Source: Sphingomonas panni (lineage in GTDB: Bacteria; Pseudomonadota; Alphaproteobacteria; Sphingomonadales; Sphingomonadaceae). Taken from it: DNA of 64,000 bases. Below are positions 34,199 to 43,623 of this stretch, piece by piece. The position numbers and the translations under genes were made by a program. The notes under the pieces were generated by a model, which worked only from the letters and a program-made list of their open reading frames with translations, did no database searches and was not told the DNA's origin. The stretch spans positions 186,001 to 250,000 of the forward strand of contig NZ_JAKREU010000003.1 of NCBI RefSeq assembly GCF_022664435.1, given 5' to 3'. Numbering within the stretch: the stretch's first letter is position 1; every line of letters begins with the position of its first letter.

Positions 34199-36544
34199 TC
34201 AGCGGTCGGTGTCGATCGTGAACGACATGCGATCGCTCGCCGGACCGACGCTCAGGCGGACCGGGCCGTCGAGCTGCGTCCAGCGATCGTCGCGCCAGAT
34301 CCGGAACAGCCGCGGCTCGGGCGTCACGCGGACCACCGCCTGTTCGCCCGCGCCCAGATGCACCTTGGCAAAGCCGACCAGCGCGAATTCGGGATCGTGG
34401 CGATAGAGCTGCACGACCTCGCTGCCCGCGCGGTCGCCGGCATTGCGGATCGTGACCAGCACGTCGCCGCCGTCCGCTTCCGCCGCGATCCAGTCGAACC
34501 GGGTATAGCCCCGCCCCGCACCAAACGCATGGAGCGGCGCGACCCCGCGTGCGGCCATGCCGCGATAGCCGACCAGCACGCCGTCATCATAGGCGAGGTC
34601 GCCCCTGTCGTCGGGGGTCAGCGCCAGCGCGGGATAGTCCGCCTCGCTGCGCGCCAGCGTGACCGGCAGGCGCCCGCCCGGTTCCCGATCCCCCGACAGC
34701 ACCGCCGCCAGCGCCGGGCCGAAGCCCTCCCCCGGATACCAGGCCGACAGCAATGCCGCGGCCTGTTCGCCCCAGCGCGCATCGAACGCATGGCCGATAT
34801 TCGCCACGATCGCGACGCGCGGGTTGGCCGCGCAGACGGCATCGATCAGCGCCACCTGTTCGGCGGCGAGCGCGGTGTCGGGCCGGTCCTTGCTCTCGAC
34901 GCTAGAATCCGACGTTTCGCCGACGATCAGCACCACCGCATCGGCGGAACGTGCCGCGTCGACCGCGCGGGCCAGCATCGCCGCCGCGCTGTCGGGCCCG
35001 CGTACCCCGTACCACAGCCCATGGACCCGAGCGCCGTCATAGGTGAACGCGACCTCGACCCGCACCCGCTGCCCGGTGGTCAGCATAACTTCCGCGCTGT
35101 CGGCATCGCCGCGCTTCAGCGACCCCATGACGTCGGATGCCGCGATCCGCTCGGCCCGGTCGAGGATGACCCGGCCGTCGACGGTCATCCGCACCGCGCC
35201 GGTCGCGCCGACATAGAAACGGTGCGGGCCATCGGCTTCGGCGGTGAACCAGCCGGAAGCCCGCACCGCGGCCGGGCGGTCGAACACCCCTTCGTCATGC
35301 ACGCCGACGAACCACACCAGCGAATTGGTGTCGCGCACTTCGCTGTAGATCGGTTCGCCGCCCAGATCGGGATCGGCGAAATAGTCGATGGTCATCCCCC
35401 GCCCTTCGCCGTCGATCGACGCCACCGGCATCGACGGCAGGCGCGGCTGCGGATCGACGCCGGGTTCGTACACCACCTCGACCCCGGCATAACGCTCGAC
35501 GATCGCCTCCAGCGGACGTGCCGCGTCGGGCGACAGCGCGATCTTGGCAAAGGTGCCGCCCTGATAGCAGGGGGCGGCCGCGTTCGGGCCGATCACCGCG
35601 ATCCGCGCGTCGCGACCGGGCACCAGCGGCAACAGCTCGCCCTCGTTGCGCAGCAGCACCATGCCCGCCGCCGCCGCCTCGACCAGCAGCGCATCGGCAT
35701 CCTCGGTCGGCGGACGCTTGGCGCCGGTCCACCGCCGCGCGGCGCGGGCCACGCGGTCGGCGGCGTCGGCCACGCGGTCGGCCGACACCTCGCCGGCCTC
35801 GACCGCGCCGACCGCCTTCGCACCGACGAAGCGCGCCGGCCCCGGCATCTCCAGGTCGAGCCCACCGTTCAGGCTGCCTGCCGTCGAATGCGTGCCGAAC
35901 CAGTCGGAAATGAGCGGACCGTCAAAGCCCCATTCCTGCTTCACGATGGTCGAGACATGGCCCTGTTCGGCGCACCATGTCCCGTTCACGCGGTTATAGG
36001 CGGTCAGCATCGCCCCCGCCCCGGCCGCCGCGCAGAATTCGAACGGCAACAGGTAGATTTCGCGCAGCGTCCGTTCGTCCACGACCGCATTCATCCGGTC
36101 GCGATCGGTTTCGCTGTCGTTGCACACCATATGCTTGGGGCAGGCGCCGGTGCCGGTCGACTGCAACCCGCGCGTCCATGCCGCCCCGGCAATGCCGGTC
36201 AGCAACGGGTCCTCGGAATAATATTCGAAGGCGCGTCCCGCCAGCGGGCTGCGCGCGAGGTTGACGTTGGGGGCCAGCACCATGTCGACGCCGCAGCGCA
36301 CCGCCTCCCCGCCGACCAGCGCGCCGACGCGTTCGATCAGCGCCGGATCGAAACTGGCTCCGAGCGCGGTGGCGCAGGGCGACAGCCGCGCCACGTCGCG
36401 TTCGTCCACCCGACCGCTGGCGATGCCCATCGGGCCGTCGCTCAGGTGCAGCGCGGGCACGTCCGCATGCGGGATCGCGACCGTCCGCCACATCGCCGCG
36501 CCTGCGGTCAGGCTGGCCGCCTCTTCGAGCGTCAGCTTGCTCAT
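34199..36544 (-). CDS. Glycoside hydrolase family 3 beta-glycosidase with PA14-like insert
   Basis: The 781-residue enzyme has the GH3 N-terminal TIM-barrel (KHMVCNDSETDRDRMNAVVD, nucleophile Asp in GPLISDWFGTHS), the alpha/beta sandwich domain with an insertion resembling a PA14 carbohydrate-binding domain (YSEVRDTNSLVWFVGVHDEG, GPHRFYVGATGAVRMTVDG), and a C-terminal fibronectin-III-like domain. No signal peptide is visible, so it should act in the cytoplasm or through an atypical route. It removes beta-linked sugars; the substrate probably belongs to the glycoside pathway of the island. Start overlaps the FMN reductase stop (ATGA). Confidence 0.88.
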   Translation of the reverse strand: MSKLTLEEAASLTAGAAMWRTVAIPHADVPALHLSDGPMGIASGRVDERDVARLSPCATALGASFDPALIERVGALVGGEAVRCGVDMVLAPNVNLARSPLAGRAFEYYSEDPLLTGIAGAAWTRGLQSTGTGACPKHMVCNDSETDRDRMNAVVDERTLREIYLLPFEFCAAAGAGAMLTAYNRVNGTWCAEQGHVSTIVKQEWGFDGPLISDWFGTHSTAGSLNGGLDLEMPGPARFVGAKAVGAVEAGEVSADRVADAADRVARAARRWTGAKRPPTEDADALLVEAAAAGMVLLRNEGELLPLVPGRDARIAVIGPNAAAPCYQGGTFAKIALSPDAARPLEAIVERYAGVEVVYEPGVDPQPRLPSMPVASIDGEGRGMTIDYFADPDLGGEPIYSEVRDTNSLVWFVGVHDEGVFDRPAAVRASGWFTAEADGPHRFYVGATGAVRMTVDGRVILDRAERIAASDVMGSLKRGDADSAEVMLTTGQRVRVEVAFTYDGARVHGLWYGVRGPDSAAAMLARAVDAARSADAVVLIVGETSDSSVESKDRPDTALAAEQVALIDAVCAANPRVAIVANIGHAFDARWGEQAAALLSAWYPGEGFGPALAAVLSGDREPGGRLPVTLARSEADYPALALTPDDRGDLAYDDGVLVGYRGMAARGVAPLHAFGAGRGYTRFDWIAAEADGGDVLVTIRNAGDRAGSEVVQLYRHDPEFALVGFAKVHLGAGEQAVVRVTPEPRLFRIWRDDRWTQLDGPVRLSVGPASDRMSFTIDTDR

Positions 36545-37107
36545 GCCACCGCCTCCAGTCGAAATGCCATGATCTGCCGCGCCATCGTCGCGACCTGTCC
36601 GGCGATACCGGCATCGGCCAGTTCGCCGGCCCCGCCGAACGGCTTCTGCGCGATCGAGTTGATCGCGATCCCCGCCGGGGTCGGCCAGCCGCGCATCGCG
36701 TGGACGATGCCGCGCAGCGCGGCCAGCGTGACGCCACCGGCCTGCCATCCCGCCGCCGACACGATCAGCCCGACCGGCATCCCGTCGAAATAGACCCGAT
36801 CGTCGCCGCGCAGGTCCTCCAGCAGGTCGATCGCGTTCTTGACCACGCCCGACACCCCGCCATGATAACCCGGCGTGCCGATCACCAGCGCGTCCGCGTC
36901 ACGCAATGCGGCGACGAAGGCCGCCTGTTCGGGCGTCCGCTCGGGGCGTTCCGGATTGAAGTGCGGCAGCGCCGCGAGCGCCGGGCCGTCGAACATCGTC
37001 GTCCGCGCGCCCAGTTGCTCGCATTCGTTCAACACGGCGCGCACGAGCATCTCGCTCGACGAACGCGGGCGGAACGTACCGCCGATCCCCACGATATGCC
37101 GGGTCAT
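36541..37107 (-). CDS. NADPH-dependent FMN reductase
   Basis: A 188-residue flavodoxin-like reductase. The FMN phosphate loop GGTFRPRSSSE, TPGYHGGVSGVVKNAIDLL and the NAD(P)H-side AAGWQAGG region are visible. Members supply FMNH2 to two-component monooxygenases or reduce quinones and azo dyes. It lies 5 bp downstream of an LLM-class flavin monooxygenase gene, which strongly suggests a monooxygenase/reductase pair. The GH3 gene follows with an ATGA overlap. Confidence 0.85.
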   Translation of the reverse strand: MTRHIVGIGGTFRPRSSSEMLVRAVLNECEQLGARTTMFDGPALAALPHFNPERPERTPEQAAFVAALRDADALVIGTPGYHGGVSGVVKNAIDLLEDLRGDDRVYFDGMPVGLIVSAAGWQAGGVTLAALRGIVHAMRGWPTPAGIAINSIAQKPFGGAGELADAGIAGQVATMARQIMAFRLEAVA

Positions 37108-37112
37108 CGCCC

Positions 37113-38216
37113 TTACGCCTTCTTGAACGCGGGCATGACCTTTTCCGACAGCAGCCGCAGCGTCTGGTCGCCCAGGCGCAGCCGTTCGTCGGTCAGCGGT
37201 CCGGTGGTGGTGCCGCACAGGATGTTGCCGATGCCCAGTTCTTCATAGGGTTTGAGATGCTCGACCACCGTTTCGGGCGAACCGTACAGGCACCAGGTGC
37301 CGATCCAGTCCTCGGTCAGCGCATTGGGTGTGCGATCGGTCTTCCTGTTCGCGTCGTTCGATTCGGCGCGGGCGTTGAATTCGGCCTCACGCTCGATCGC
37401 GTCCTGATAGGCGCGCAGGATCGCCATCATCTCGTCGCGGGCCTGTTCGTCGCTGTCGGCGAGATGCACCAGCTGATAGGTATGCGTGGTCCAGTCCAGC
37501 GCGCGGGCGATCTTGTCGGCACTGTGGCCCGCCGCCTCCAGCATCGTGCGATAGATGCCGAAGAACTTGGCCACATGCTTCATCGGTTCGGTGCCGCCGA
37601 TCTGCGGCGGGGTAAAGGCCGGGATGAAGGCCGGCCAGGCATTCTCGGCGGCGCGCCGCGCGCTCGATTCCTTCATCGCGACCGGCATCAACCGGGCATG
37701 ACCCTCGCTATAGGCGGCAGGGGCGATGCGTTGCAGCACGCGGCCCTGGTGCGGGCCGTTGTCGATCTCGACCGCCGGGTCGTCCATCGTCTTGGCCCAA
37801 AGCTGTTCGGCGAGCGCGAGGTTCTTTTCGGAAATCGCCCCGGCATCGCGATAATCGACGCCGAAGCCGATCATCTCCTCGGGCGTCGTACCCGATCCGA
37901 CGCCGACCAGCAGCTTCCCGTCGGTCAGCTGGTCGAGGATGTTGATGCGTTCGACGAAGCGGACCGGGTGGTGCAGCGGAACCGACGTCACCGAAAAGCC
38001 GAAATGCATGTGCGGGAATTTCGCCGCCAGATAGGATGCGAACATATAGCTGTCGCTGGCGATCGGCATATAACCGTTGAAGTGATGGTCGGGCAGGAAC
38101 AGCGCATCGAAGCCGAGCGCGGCGGCGCGTTCGGCATGATTCGTCAGGTGATGGATCAGCGCGCGGTCCTGTTCCGGCGCCATCGAGCGTGCATTGAGGA
38201 ACACCGAGAAACGCAT
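37113..38216 (-). CDS. LLM-class flavin-dependent oxidoreductase
   Basis: A 367-residue bacterial luciferase-like TIM-barrel protein. Features: MRFSVFLNARS, FDALFLPDHHF, ASYLAAKFPHMHFGFSVTSVPLHHPVRFVERINILDQLTDGKLLVGVGSG, which is the classic LLM core, and a C-terminal GSPETVVEHLKPYEELGIGNIL. It should use reduced FMN from the adjacent FMN reductase to oxygenate or oxidise a substrate, perhaps an aglycone aromatic. It is the first gene of the minus-strand operon and faces tetR across an operator-like palindrome. Confidence 0.88.
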   Translation of the reverse strand: MRFSVFLNARSMAPEQDRALIHHLTNHAERAAALGFDALFLPDHHFNGYMPIASDSYMFASYLAAKFPHMHFGFSVTSVPLHHPVRFVERINILDQLTDGKLLVGVGSGTTPEEMIGFGVDYRDAGAISEKNLALAEQLWAKTMDDPAVEIDNGPHQGRVLQRIAPAAYSEGHARLMPVAMKESSARRAAENAWPAFIPAFTPPQIGGTEPMKHVAKFFGIYRTMLEAAGHSADKIARALDWTTHTYQLVHLADSDEQARDEMMAILRAYQDAIEREAEFNARAESNDANRKTDRTPNALTEDWIGTWCLYGSPETVVEHLKPYEELGIGNILCGTTTGPLTDERLRLGDQTLRLLSEKVMPAFKKA

Positions 38217-38287
38217 CCGACCTCTCCCTTTTCGCGCCCGATTGTCCCGGTGCGCGGTTGCCGCCCGTTGCCGGGTGGACTAAACTG

Positions 38288-38311
38288 AAATTAGAACTTG
38301 TATTTTGATAT
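38288..38311. promoter_or_regulatory. Putative TetR operator in the LLM-tetR divergent promoter
   Basis: The element AAATTAGAAC-N4-ATTTTGATAT is an imperfect version of the palindrome TTATTAGAAC-N4-GTTCTGATAA found at 45929. It lies 35 bp upstream of tetR and 72 bp upstream of the LLM gene, so one site could regulate both directions. Confidence 0.6.
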
Positions 38312-38345
38312 GCCGCCGCTCGGGCCGCTGTCAATGGGGTGTCGA

Positions 38346-39014
38346 ATGGATATCGAAACGATCATGGCGAAGGCGCGCGCACCGCAGCAGGGGCGCAGCA
38401 AGGCCAGCTTCGAACGGATGCTGACCACCGCCGAAGAGCTGATGACACAGCGTGGATCGGACGAATTCACGCTCAACGAGGTGGCCAAACACGGCAAGGT
38501 GTCGATCGGGTCGATCTATTGCCGCTTCGACAGCAAGGACGATCTGGTCCATGTCGTGCAGCTTCGCGTGCTGGAGCGGGTCGACACCGACATGCTGGCG
38601 GCAGTCGCGGCGGTGCAGGAACGCGGTGGCGACCTGACCGACATGGTCCACGACCTGGTACAGGCGATCGCCGACGTGCTGCGGCGCTATGCGGCGGTCA
38701 TGCGGCCCTTGATGCTGCGGGCGAGCGGCGACCCCGTCATCGCCGCGATCGGCAAGCGCAGCTATTCGCGAACCAGCGACGCGGTAATCGGCGCGTTGCT
38801 GACCTGCGAAGCGGAAATCCGCCATGCCGATCCGCGCCATGCCGCCAATGCCGGGTTTCGCATCGTCTACGCCGCGATCGCCCGCTATCTGGGCTTCGGT
38901 TCGTCGCTGGACGCGGCGGGCGAAGGCGACTGGAACCAGTTGAAGGACGATCTGGGCGACATGCTGGCCGCCTATCTGTCGACGGCGTCCAAAGGCCAGC
39001 GACCGGCGCGCTGA
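38346..39014 (+). CDS. TetR-family transcriptional regulator
   Basis: The 222-residue product (from the ATG at 38346; in-frame ATGs upstream would extend it) has the TetR helix-turn-helix: MLTTAEELMTQRG, FTLNEVAKHGKVSIGSIYCRF and DSKDDLVHVV. The C-terminal ligand and dimer domain is unassigned. Centre of the island and flanked by the palindromic operator, it is the probable repressor of the divergent operons, and may sense a glycoside or aglycone intermediate. Confidence 0.85.
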   Translation: MDIETIMAKARAPQQGRSKASFERMLTTAEELMTQRGSDEFTLNEVAKHGKVSIGSIYCRFDSKDDLVHVVQLRVLERVDTDMLAAVAAVQERGGDLTDMVHDLVQAIADVLRRYAAVMRPLMLRASGDPVIAAIGKRSYSRTSDAVIGALLTCEAEIRHADPRHAANAGFRIVYAAIARYLGFGSSLDAAGEGDWNQLKDDLGDMLAAYLSTASKGQRPAR

Positions 39015-39126
39015 TTCACCCGACGGGCAGCGCGCGACCGCCCGCGCGCTGCCGCCGCCGCTCGGCCGTGCATATCCTTTTGCCGGCATCGATCGCCTTT
39101 GCTCTTGCCCGCTCGCTGATGCTCGG

Positions 39127-39150
39127 TTAATAGAACCAAAGTTCTAATTA
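39127..39150. promoter_or_regulatory. Putative TetR operator upstream of the hitch-hiker/GMC operon
   Basis: TTAATAGAAC-CAAA-GTTCTAATTA carries the perfect AGAAC-N4-GTTCT core. It ends 40 bp upstream of the ATG at 39191 and overlaps the probable promoter region. It shares the core and spacing of the sites at 45929 and, imperfectly, 38288 and 46072. Confidence 0.65.
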
Positions 39151-39190
39151 TGACCGTGACAAGCGGCATGAGCGAAGGATGAGGAGCGTC

Positions 39191-39820
39191 ATGGCCGACA
39201 GGGGCTGGACCCGGCGCGATACGCTGGGCGGGGCGGCGTTGTTTGCGCTGGCGGTGGGGTTGCCCGTCGCCGTGGTACGGGCGACCGACACGTCCGATAC
39301 GGTCAGCGATCGCCAGCGGGCGATCTTGCGCGAAACGGCGCAGGCCGTGATCCCGCGCACCGCAACGCCCGGCGCGGGCGATATCGGCGCGCATGATTTC
39401 GTCATCCTCGCGCTCGCCCACGGCCTGGACGGCACCCGCGCCCCGGCGTCCAGTGCGGCATTGCCGGTGACGGTCACCCGCCACCTGCGCAGCGACGGAA
39501 CGCTCGATTATCTCGACTGGCTGGAATGGCAGCTCGATGCCAGTGCCAGGGGCGATTTCCTGGGTGCCAGCCCCGCCCGGCGCATGGCCGCCGTCGCGGC
39601 GGTCGACCAGGCGGCCTTCGCCGAAACCGACCGCGACGCCCCCGAATCGCCGTGGAAGAAGCTGAAGGCGCTGATCCTCACCGCCTATTACACCTCCGAA
39701 ACCGGCGGCTCGCGCGAGCTGCAATATGAACTGGTCCCCGGAAAATGGGAACCGGACCTTCCCTTTGTTCCCGGCAGCCGCGCGTGGTCGAGCGACTGGA
39801 CCGCGGTGGAGTTCAGCTGA
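39191..39820 (+). CDS. Gluconate 2-dehydrogenase subunit 3-like protein (Tat hitch-hiker subunit)
   Basis: A 209-residue protein with a twin-arginine motif (TRRDTLGG) and a hydrophobic segment (AALFALAVGLPVAVV), followed by a domain like the small subunit of FAD-dependent gluconate, glucose and glucoside dehydrogenases. In known complexes this subunit carries the flavoprotein across the inner membrane by the Tat route. The ATG at 39191 follows AGGAG at an ideal distance. Its stop overlaps the GMC gene start as TGATG, showing they are made together. Confidence 0.85.
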   Translation: MADRGWTRRDTLGGAALFALAVGLPVAVVRATDTSDTVSDRQRAILRETAQAVIPRTATPGAGDIGAHDFVILALAHGLDGTRAPASSAALPVTVTRHLRSDGTLDYLDWLEWQLDASARGDFLGASPARRMAAVAAVDQAAFAETDRDAPESPWKKLKALILTAYYTSETGGSRELQYELVPGKWEPDLPFVPGSRAWSSDWTAVEFS

Positions 39821-41514
39821 TGAGCGATGCACTGTTCGACGCGATCGTGATCGGATCGGGAATTACCGGCGGCTGGGCGGCAAAGGAGCTGACCGAGGCG
39901 GGGCTGAAGGTCCTGATGCTCGAACGCGGTGCCATGATCGAACATGGCGCGGGCTATGTGAACGAAAGCAAGGCGCCATGGGATCTGGAGTTCCGAGGCC
40001 TGGGCGATGCCGCGCTGTACGAGACCGACTATGCGGTCCAGCGCAAGAACCGCCACTTCACCGAATTCACCCAGGACCGGTTCGTCAACGACCGTGAAAA
40101 TCCCTACACGACCGATGGCGACACGCAGTTCAACTGGTGGCGCAGCCATGGACTGGGCGGCCGGTCGCTGGCGTGGGGCCGCCAATGCTATCGCTGGTCG
40201 GACTATGATTTCGACGCCAATCGCCGCGACGGCCACGGCACCGACTGGCCGATCCGCTATGCCGATGTCGCCCCCTGGTATGACAAGGTCGAGGAATTCG
40301 TCGGCGTGGCCGGCATGGCGGAGGGGCTGCCGCAGCTGCCCGATGGCCGCTTCCTGCCGCCGATGGCGCTGAACCCGGTCGAGGAACATGTCCGGTCGGT
40401 GATCGGCGAACGCTGGCCGGGCCGGCGGCTGACGATCGGACGCAATGCGAACCTGACGCAGGCCAAGCCCGAGCAGGGGCGCGCGGCGTGCCAATATCGT
40501 TCGATCTGTCCGCGCGGCTGTTCCTACGGAGCCTATTTCTCGACGCAGAGCTCGACCCTGCCCGCCGCGCAGAAGACCGGCAACCTGACGCTCATCACCG
40601 ATGCGGCGGTCGAGGCGATCGAGCACGACCCCGCTACCGGCCGCGCGACCGGCGTGCGCTTCATCGATACCAAAAGCGGCGAGCGCAAGCGCGCGACGGC
40701 GCGGATCGTGTTCCTGAACGCGGGATCGTTCAACAGCGTCGGCGTGCTATTGCGCTCTGCGACCGAGGCGAACCCGAACGGCCTCGCCAATTCGAGCGGG
40801 GTGCTCGGCACCCATATCATGGACCATGCGCAAACGGTCGCCGGCATCGCGATCATGCCGGGGTTCGAAGGGCACACCTATTTCGGCAACCGCCCGACCG
40901 GCGTCGTCATCCCCCGCTTCCGCAACCTCGACACCATCGACGGCAAGGGGCATTCGCGCGGCTTTTCCTATCAGGGCGGGGCGTTCCGCGCGGCGTGGAC
41001 GCGGGGCAAGCGCGACGCCGGGATCGGTGCCGACTACAAGAACGGCCTGCGGGAGCCGGGTCCGTGGCGGATGGTGCTGGTCGCCTTTGCCGATTCGGTC
41101 CCGCGTGCGACCAACCGCATCACCCTCGACCCCGTCGTGAAGGACTCGGTCGGCCTGCCCGCGCTGCGCATCGCATTCGAACATGGAGCGCAGGAACATG
41201 CCGCGCTGGCCGAGGCGAAGGCGGAGGCCGCCGCGATGCTGACCGCCGCCGGCGGCCATGTCATCATGGGCCTCGACCAGCCCAGCCCCGGCGGATCGGC
41301 GATCCATGAAATGGGTGGCGCGCGGATGGGGCATGATCCGAAGACCAGCGTGCTGAACAAGTGGAGCCAGGCGCATGACGTCGCCAACCTGTTCGTCACC
41401 GACGGGGCGCAGATGTCGTCCTCGGCCTGCCAGAACCCGTCGCTGACTTATATGGCGCTGACCGCGCGGGCCTGTGCGACCGCGGTGTCGATGCTGAAGG
41501 AAGGCGCGCTCTGA
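39820..41514 (+). CDS. GMC-family FAD oxidoreductase, probable glucoside 3-dehydrogenase/oxidase
   Basis: The 564-residue flavoprotein has the FAD-binding GSGITGGWAAKEL at residues 12-24, GMC signatures HGLGGRSLAWGRQCYRW, a late HEMGGARMGHDP and ACQNPSLTYMALTARA. Cys224, Cys230 and Cys234 form a C-x6-C-x3-C cluster that resembles the iron-sulfur site of FAD-glucose and glucoside dehydrogenases. It has no signal peptide but is coupled to a Tat hitch-hiker subunit. Oxidation of the sugar C3 to a ketone is the step required before C-glycoside or other glycoside cleavage by 3-keto lyases. A cytochrome subunit is not adjacent. Confidence 0.84.
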   Translation: MSDALFDAIVIGSGITGGWAAKELTEAGLKVLMLERGAMIEHGAGYVNESKAPWDLEFRGLGDAALYETDYAVQRKNRHFTEFTQDRFVNDRENPYTTDGDTQFNWWRSHGLGGRSLAWGRQCYRWSDYDFDANRRDGHGTDWPIRYADVAPWYDKVEEFVGVAGMAEGLPQLPDGRFLPPMALNPVEEHVRSVIGERWPGRRLTIGRNANLTQAKPEQGRAACQYRSICPRGCSYGAYFSTQSSTLPAAQKTGNLTLITDAAVEAIEHDPATGRATGVRFIDTKSGERKRATARIVFLNAGSFNSVGVLLRSATEANPNGLANSSGVLGTHIMDHAQTVAGIAIMPGFEGHTYFGNRPTGVVIPRFRNLDTIDGKGHSRGFSYQGGAFRAAWTRGKRDAGIGADYKNGLREPGPWRMVLVAFADSVPRATNRITLDPVVKDSVGLPALRIAFEHGAQEHAALAEAKAEAAAMLTAAGGHVIMGLDQPSPGGSAIHEMGGARMGHDPKTSVLNKWSQAHDVANLFVTDGAQMSSSACQNPSLTYMALTARACATAVSMLKEGAL

Positions 41515-41654
41515 TTCCGATCTGCTAGCGGGCACATCCCGCCAGGTGCCGCAGCGTCGGTACCGCCCGGAGTGAATGACCATGTACCGTACCGCCTGTA
41601 TCGAAGGGCCGTTCGTTGCCGACCGCGGCCGCAACGCGCCGGGGATCTGACGTC

Positions 41655-42980
41655 ATGGAGGGGGTAAGGGACACGCTTCCCGCCGCTTCGCCGCCGCTCC
41701 GGGGGTCGGCGAAGCTCGCCTACGGGCTCGGCGATTTCGGGTTCGGCCTGTCGTGGAACATGGTGGGGGCGTTCCTGCTGTTCTACTATACCGATGTCGC
41801 GCTGCTGCCGGCGGCAGCGGTCGGAACGCTGTTGCTGGTGTCGCGTCTCGCCGATGCCGCGATCGACCCGGTGATCGGGATATTGGTCGACCGCACGCAC
41901 GGGCGCAGCGGGCGGGCGCGGCCGTGGTTCAAATGGGGGGCAATCCCGTTCGGGCTGCTATGCGCCGCGACCTTCTGGATGCCGCCGGTCGGGGAAAGCG
42001 GCCGGCTGGTCTGGGCGATCGGCACCTTCGCATTGCTCGGCATTCTGTTCTCGGCGATCAACATCCCGTACGGCGCGCTGCTGCCGATGATGACCAACCG
42101 CCAGGGCGAGCGGCTGACGCTGGGCAGCCTGCGCGCCGCCGGCACCGCGATCTCGGTCATCGTCGCGACTGCCGCGACCATGCCGCTGGTCGGCGCGTTG
42201 GGCGGCGGGGACCAGCGACTGGGTTTCCTGATCGTCGGCGGATTGTTCGGCCTCGTCACGACGCTCACCACGCTCAACCTGCTGCGCTGTCCCGAACAGG
42301 TCCATGCCGTCGAACCGCCGAGCGGACAGGCGATCTGGCCGCAGGTGCGCGCGATGCTCGCCAACCGGGCATGGAACACGGTGTTCCTGTTCGCGCTGCT
42401 CAACTTCGTCCGCTTCGGCGCGGTGCTGGCGATCACGCCGTTCTTCGCGATCAACGTGCTGGGCAAGCCGTGGATGATCTCGATCCTGCTGCCGGCGGTG
42501 TCGGGCACGTTGCTGATCGGATCGGTCATCGCCCCGCCCTATTTCAAACGGCTGGGGATGCGGCGCGGCAACCTGATCGCGCTGCTGGCCGCACTGCCGC
42601 TGTTCGCCGCGCTGCCGCTGGTGGAAGGATCGACCGCCGGCTTCCTGACGCTGTACCTGCTCGGCTCGGTGCTGCTCAGCATCACCATGACCGCGATCTT
42701 CGCCATGGCGGCAGAGTCGATCGAGTATCACGAACAATTGACCGGCACCCGCAACGAAGGGTTGCTGTCGTCGGGGATCAGCCTGTCGACCAAGATCGGC
42801 ATGGCGCTCGGCGGCGCGCTGATCGCCTTCGGCCTTGCCGGCATCGGCTATGTGCCGGGCAAGGGCGGCGCGGAGGTCGTCTCCGGCCTGCGCTGGCTCT
42901 ATTACGCGCCGATCGTCGCGTGCCTGGTCGCACAGATGGCGGTGATCGCGCGCTATCCGGCGATCGCGCGGTCAGCCTGA
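41655..42980 (+). CDS. GPH-type (MelB-like) MFS sugar/cation symporter
   Basis: A 441-residue, 12-helix MFS protein. MelB/GPH features: KLAYGLGDFGFGLSW, LVSRLADAAIDPVIGILVDRTHGRSGRARPW and PYGALLPMMT, typical of glycoside-pentoside-hexuronide:cation symporters. It should import the sugar or glycoside into the cytoplasm. It follows the GMC gene on the same strand, 140 bp away, and is likely in its operon. Start at ATG 41655 was chosen because the region before it reads as non-coding. Confidence 0.87.
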   Translation: MEGVRDTLPAASPPLRGSAKLAYGLGDFGFGLSWNMVGAFLLFYYTDVALLPAAAVGTLLLVSRLADAAIDPVIGILVDRTHGRSGRARPWFKWGAIPFGLLCAATFWMPPVGESGRLVWAIGTFALLGILFSAINIPYGALLPMMTNRQGERLTLGSLRAAGTAISVIVATAATMPLVGALGGGDQRLGFLIVGGLFGLVTTLTTLNLLRCPEQVHAVEPPSGQAIWPQVRAMLANRAWNTVFLFALLNFVRFGAVLAITPFFAINVLGKPWMISILLPAVSGTLLIGSVIAPPYFKRLGMRRGNLIALLAALPLFAALPLVEGSTAGFLTLYLLGSVLLSITMTAIFAMAAESIEYHEQLTGTRNEGLLSSGISLSTKIGMALGGALIAFGLAGIGYVPGKGGAEVVSGLRWLYYAPIVACLVAQMAVIARYPAIARSA

Positions 42981-43035
42981 TCCGGGCTATTCGAACGGTA
43001 CGCGAGTGGCCGAGCATTCGATTGCCCCGCATTGA

Positions 43036-43120
43036 CGTACCCCCGCGCAGGCGGGGGTCCAGAGTCAGAGGCGCAACCATAGTTGTGTTCGGCTCTGGAC
43101 CCCCGCCTGCGCGGGGCTAC
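43036..43120. repeat. REP-like inverted repeat (GTACCCCC type)
   Basis: Facing units around GTACCCCCGCGCAGGCGGGG and CCCCCGCCTGCGCGGGGCTAC, separated by a stretch of about 30 bases, form a long palindrome. It lies between two convergent genes and could act as a transcription barrier. The same variant occurs at 6899-6980. Confidence 0.85.
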
Positions 43121-43237
43121 CTCAGTGGGGCGGCGGTTGCCACGTCATCGCAACCCGCGCGGCATCGCGACGGCCACGTACAGAAGGGGCGGCATCCTCT
43201 CGGACACCGCCCCCCTCTTCCGCTCCGCCAATCCCTG

Positions 43238-43612
43238 TCAGCGCAGCGTCAGCGTCTTCGCATCCTTCGTCGTAGGCACGAACGGCAGGTAGGAAATCCG
43301 CATCGTCTCGGCCAGCTCGATGCGATGCTCGCCCGCCGCCAGCCCGCCGGCGCGCTTCACGCCGACCACCGCCTTCTCGCCGAAATTCCAGCGGTCGCCA
43401 TATTCGCTTTCCATCTGGTCGAGCGTCCAGGTCCGGCCGCGCAGGGTTACGGTGATGTCCTCGCGCAGCACCGCCTCGCCATCGACGCTCACCGCGACAT
43501 TCTCAATCATCGAAAGGCCAAGGCCGCGATAATAGGGCAGCCGCGCCTCGATGCTGAAGCCGTCATCGGTGGCCTTCAGGCTGTCGTCCACGATCATCTT
43601 GTTGTCGAACAT
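43238..43612 (-). CDS. C-glycoside deglycosidase beta-subunit-like protein (DUF6379-type)
   Basis: A 124-residue beta-sandwich-like protein with FDNKMIVDDSLKATDDGFSIEARLPYYRGLGLSMIE, which resembles the small subunit of C-glycoside deglycosidases (DUF6379). It lies 12 bp downstream of the large-subunit-like gene. ATG at 43612 follows GAAGGA; the TTG at 43627 is in frame but less likely. In known enzymes the small subunit is essential and forms a heteromer with the TIM-barrel subunit, catalysing C-C bond cleavage of 3-keto-C-glycosides. Assignment from recognised sequence pattern plus neighbour. Confidence 0.78.
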   Translation of the reverse strand: MFDNKMIVDDSLKATDDGFSIEARLPYYRGLGLSMIENVAVSVDGEAVLREDITVTLRGRTWTLDQMESEYGDRWNFGEKAVVGVKRAGGLAAGEHRIELAETMRISYLPFVPTTKDAKTLTLR

Positions 43613-43623
43613 GTCGGCGTCCT

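Noticed and set aside
43082..43300. Short frames between the MFS gene and the deglycosidase small subunit
   Set aside because: They are translated largely from the REP-like repeat and have no start site or protein-like features.
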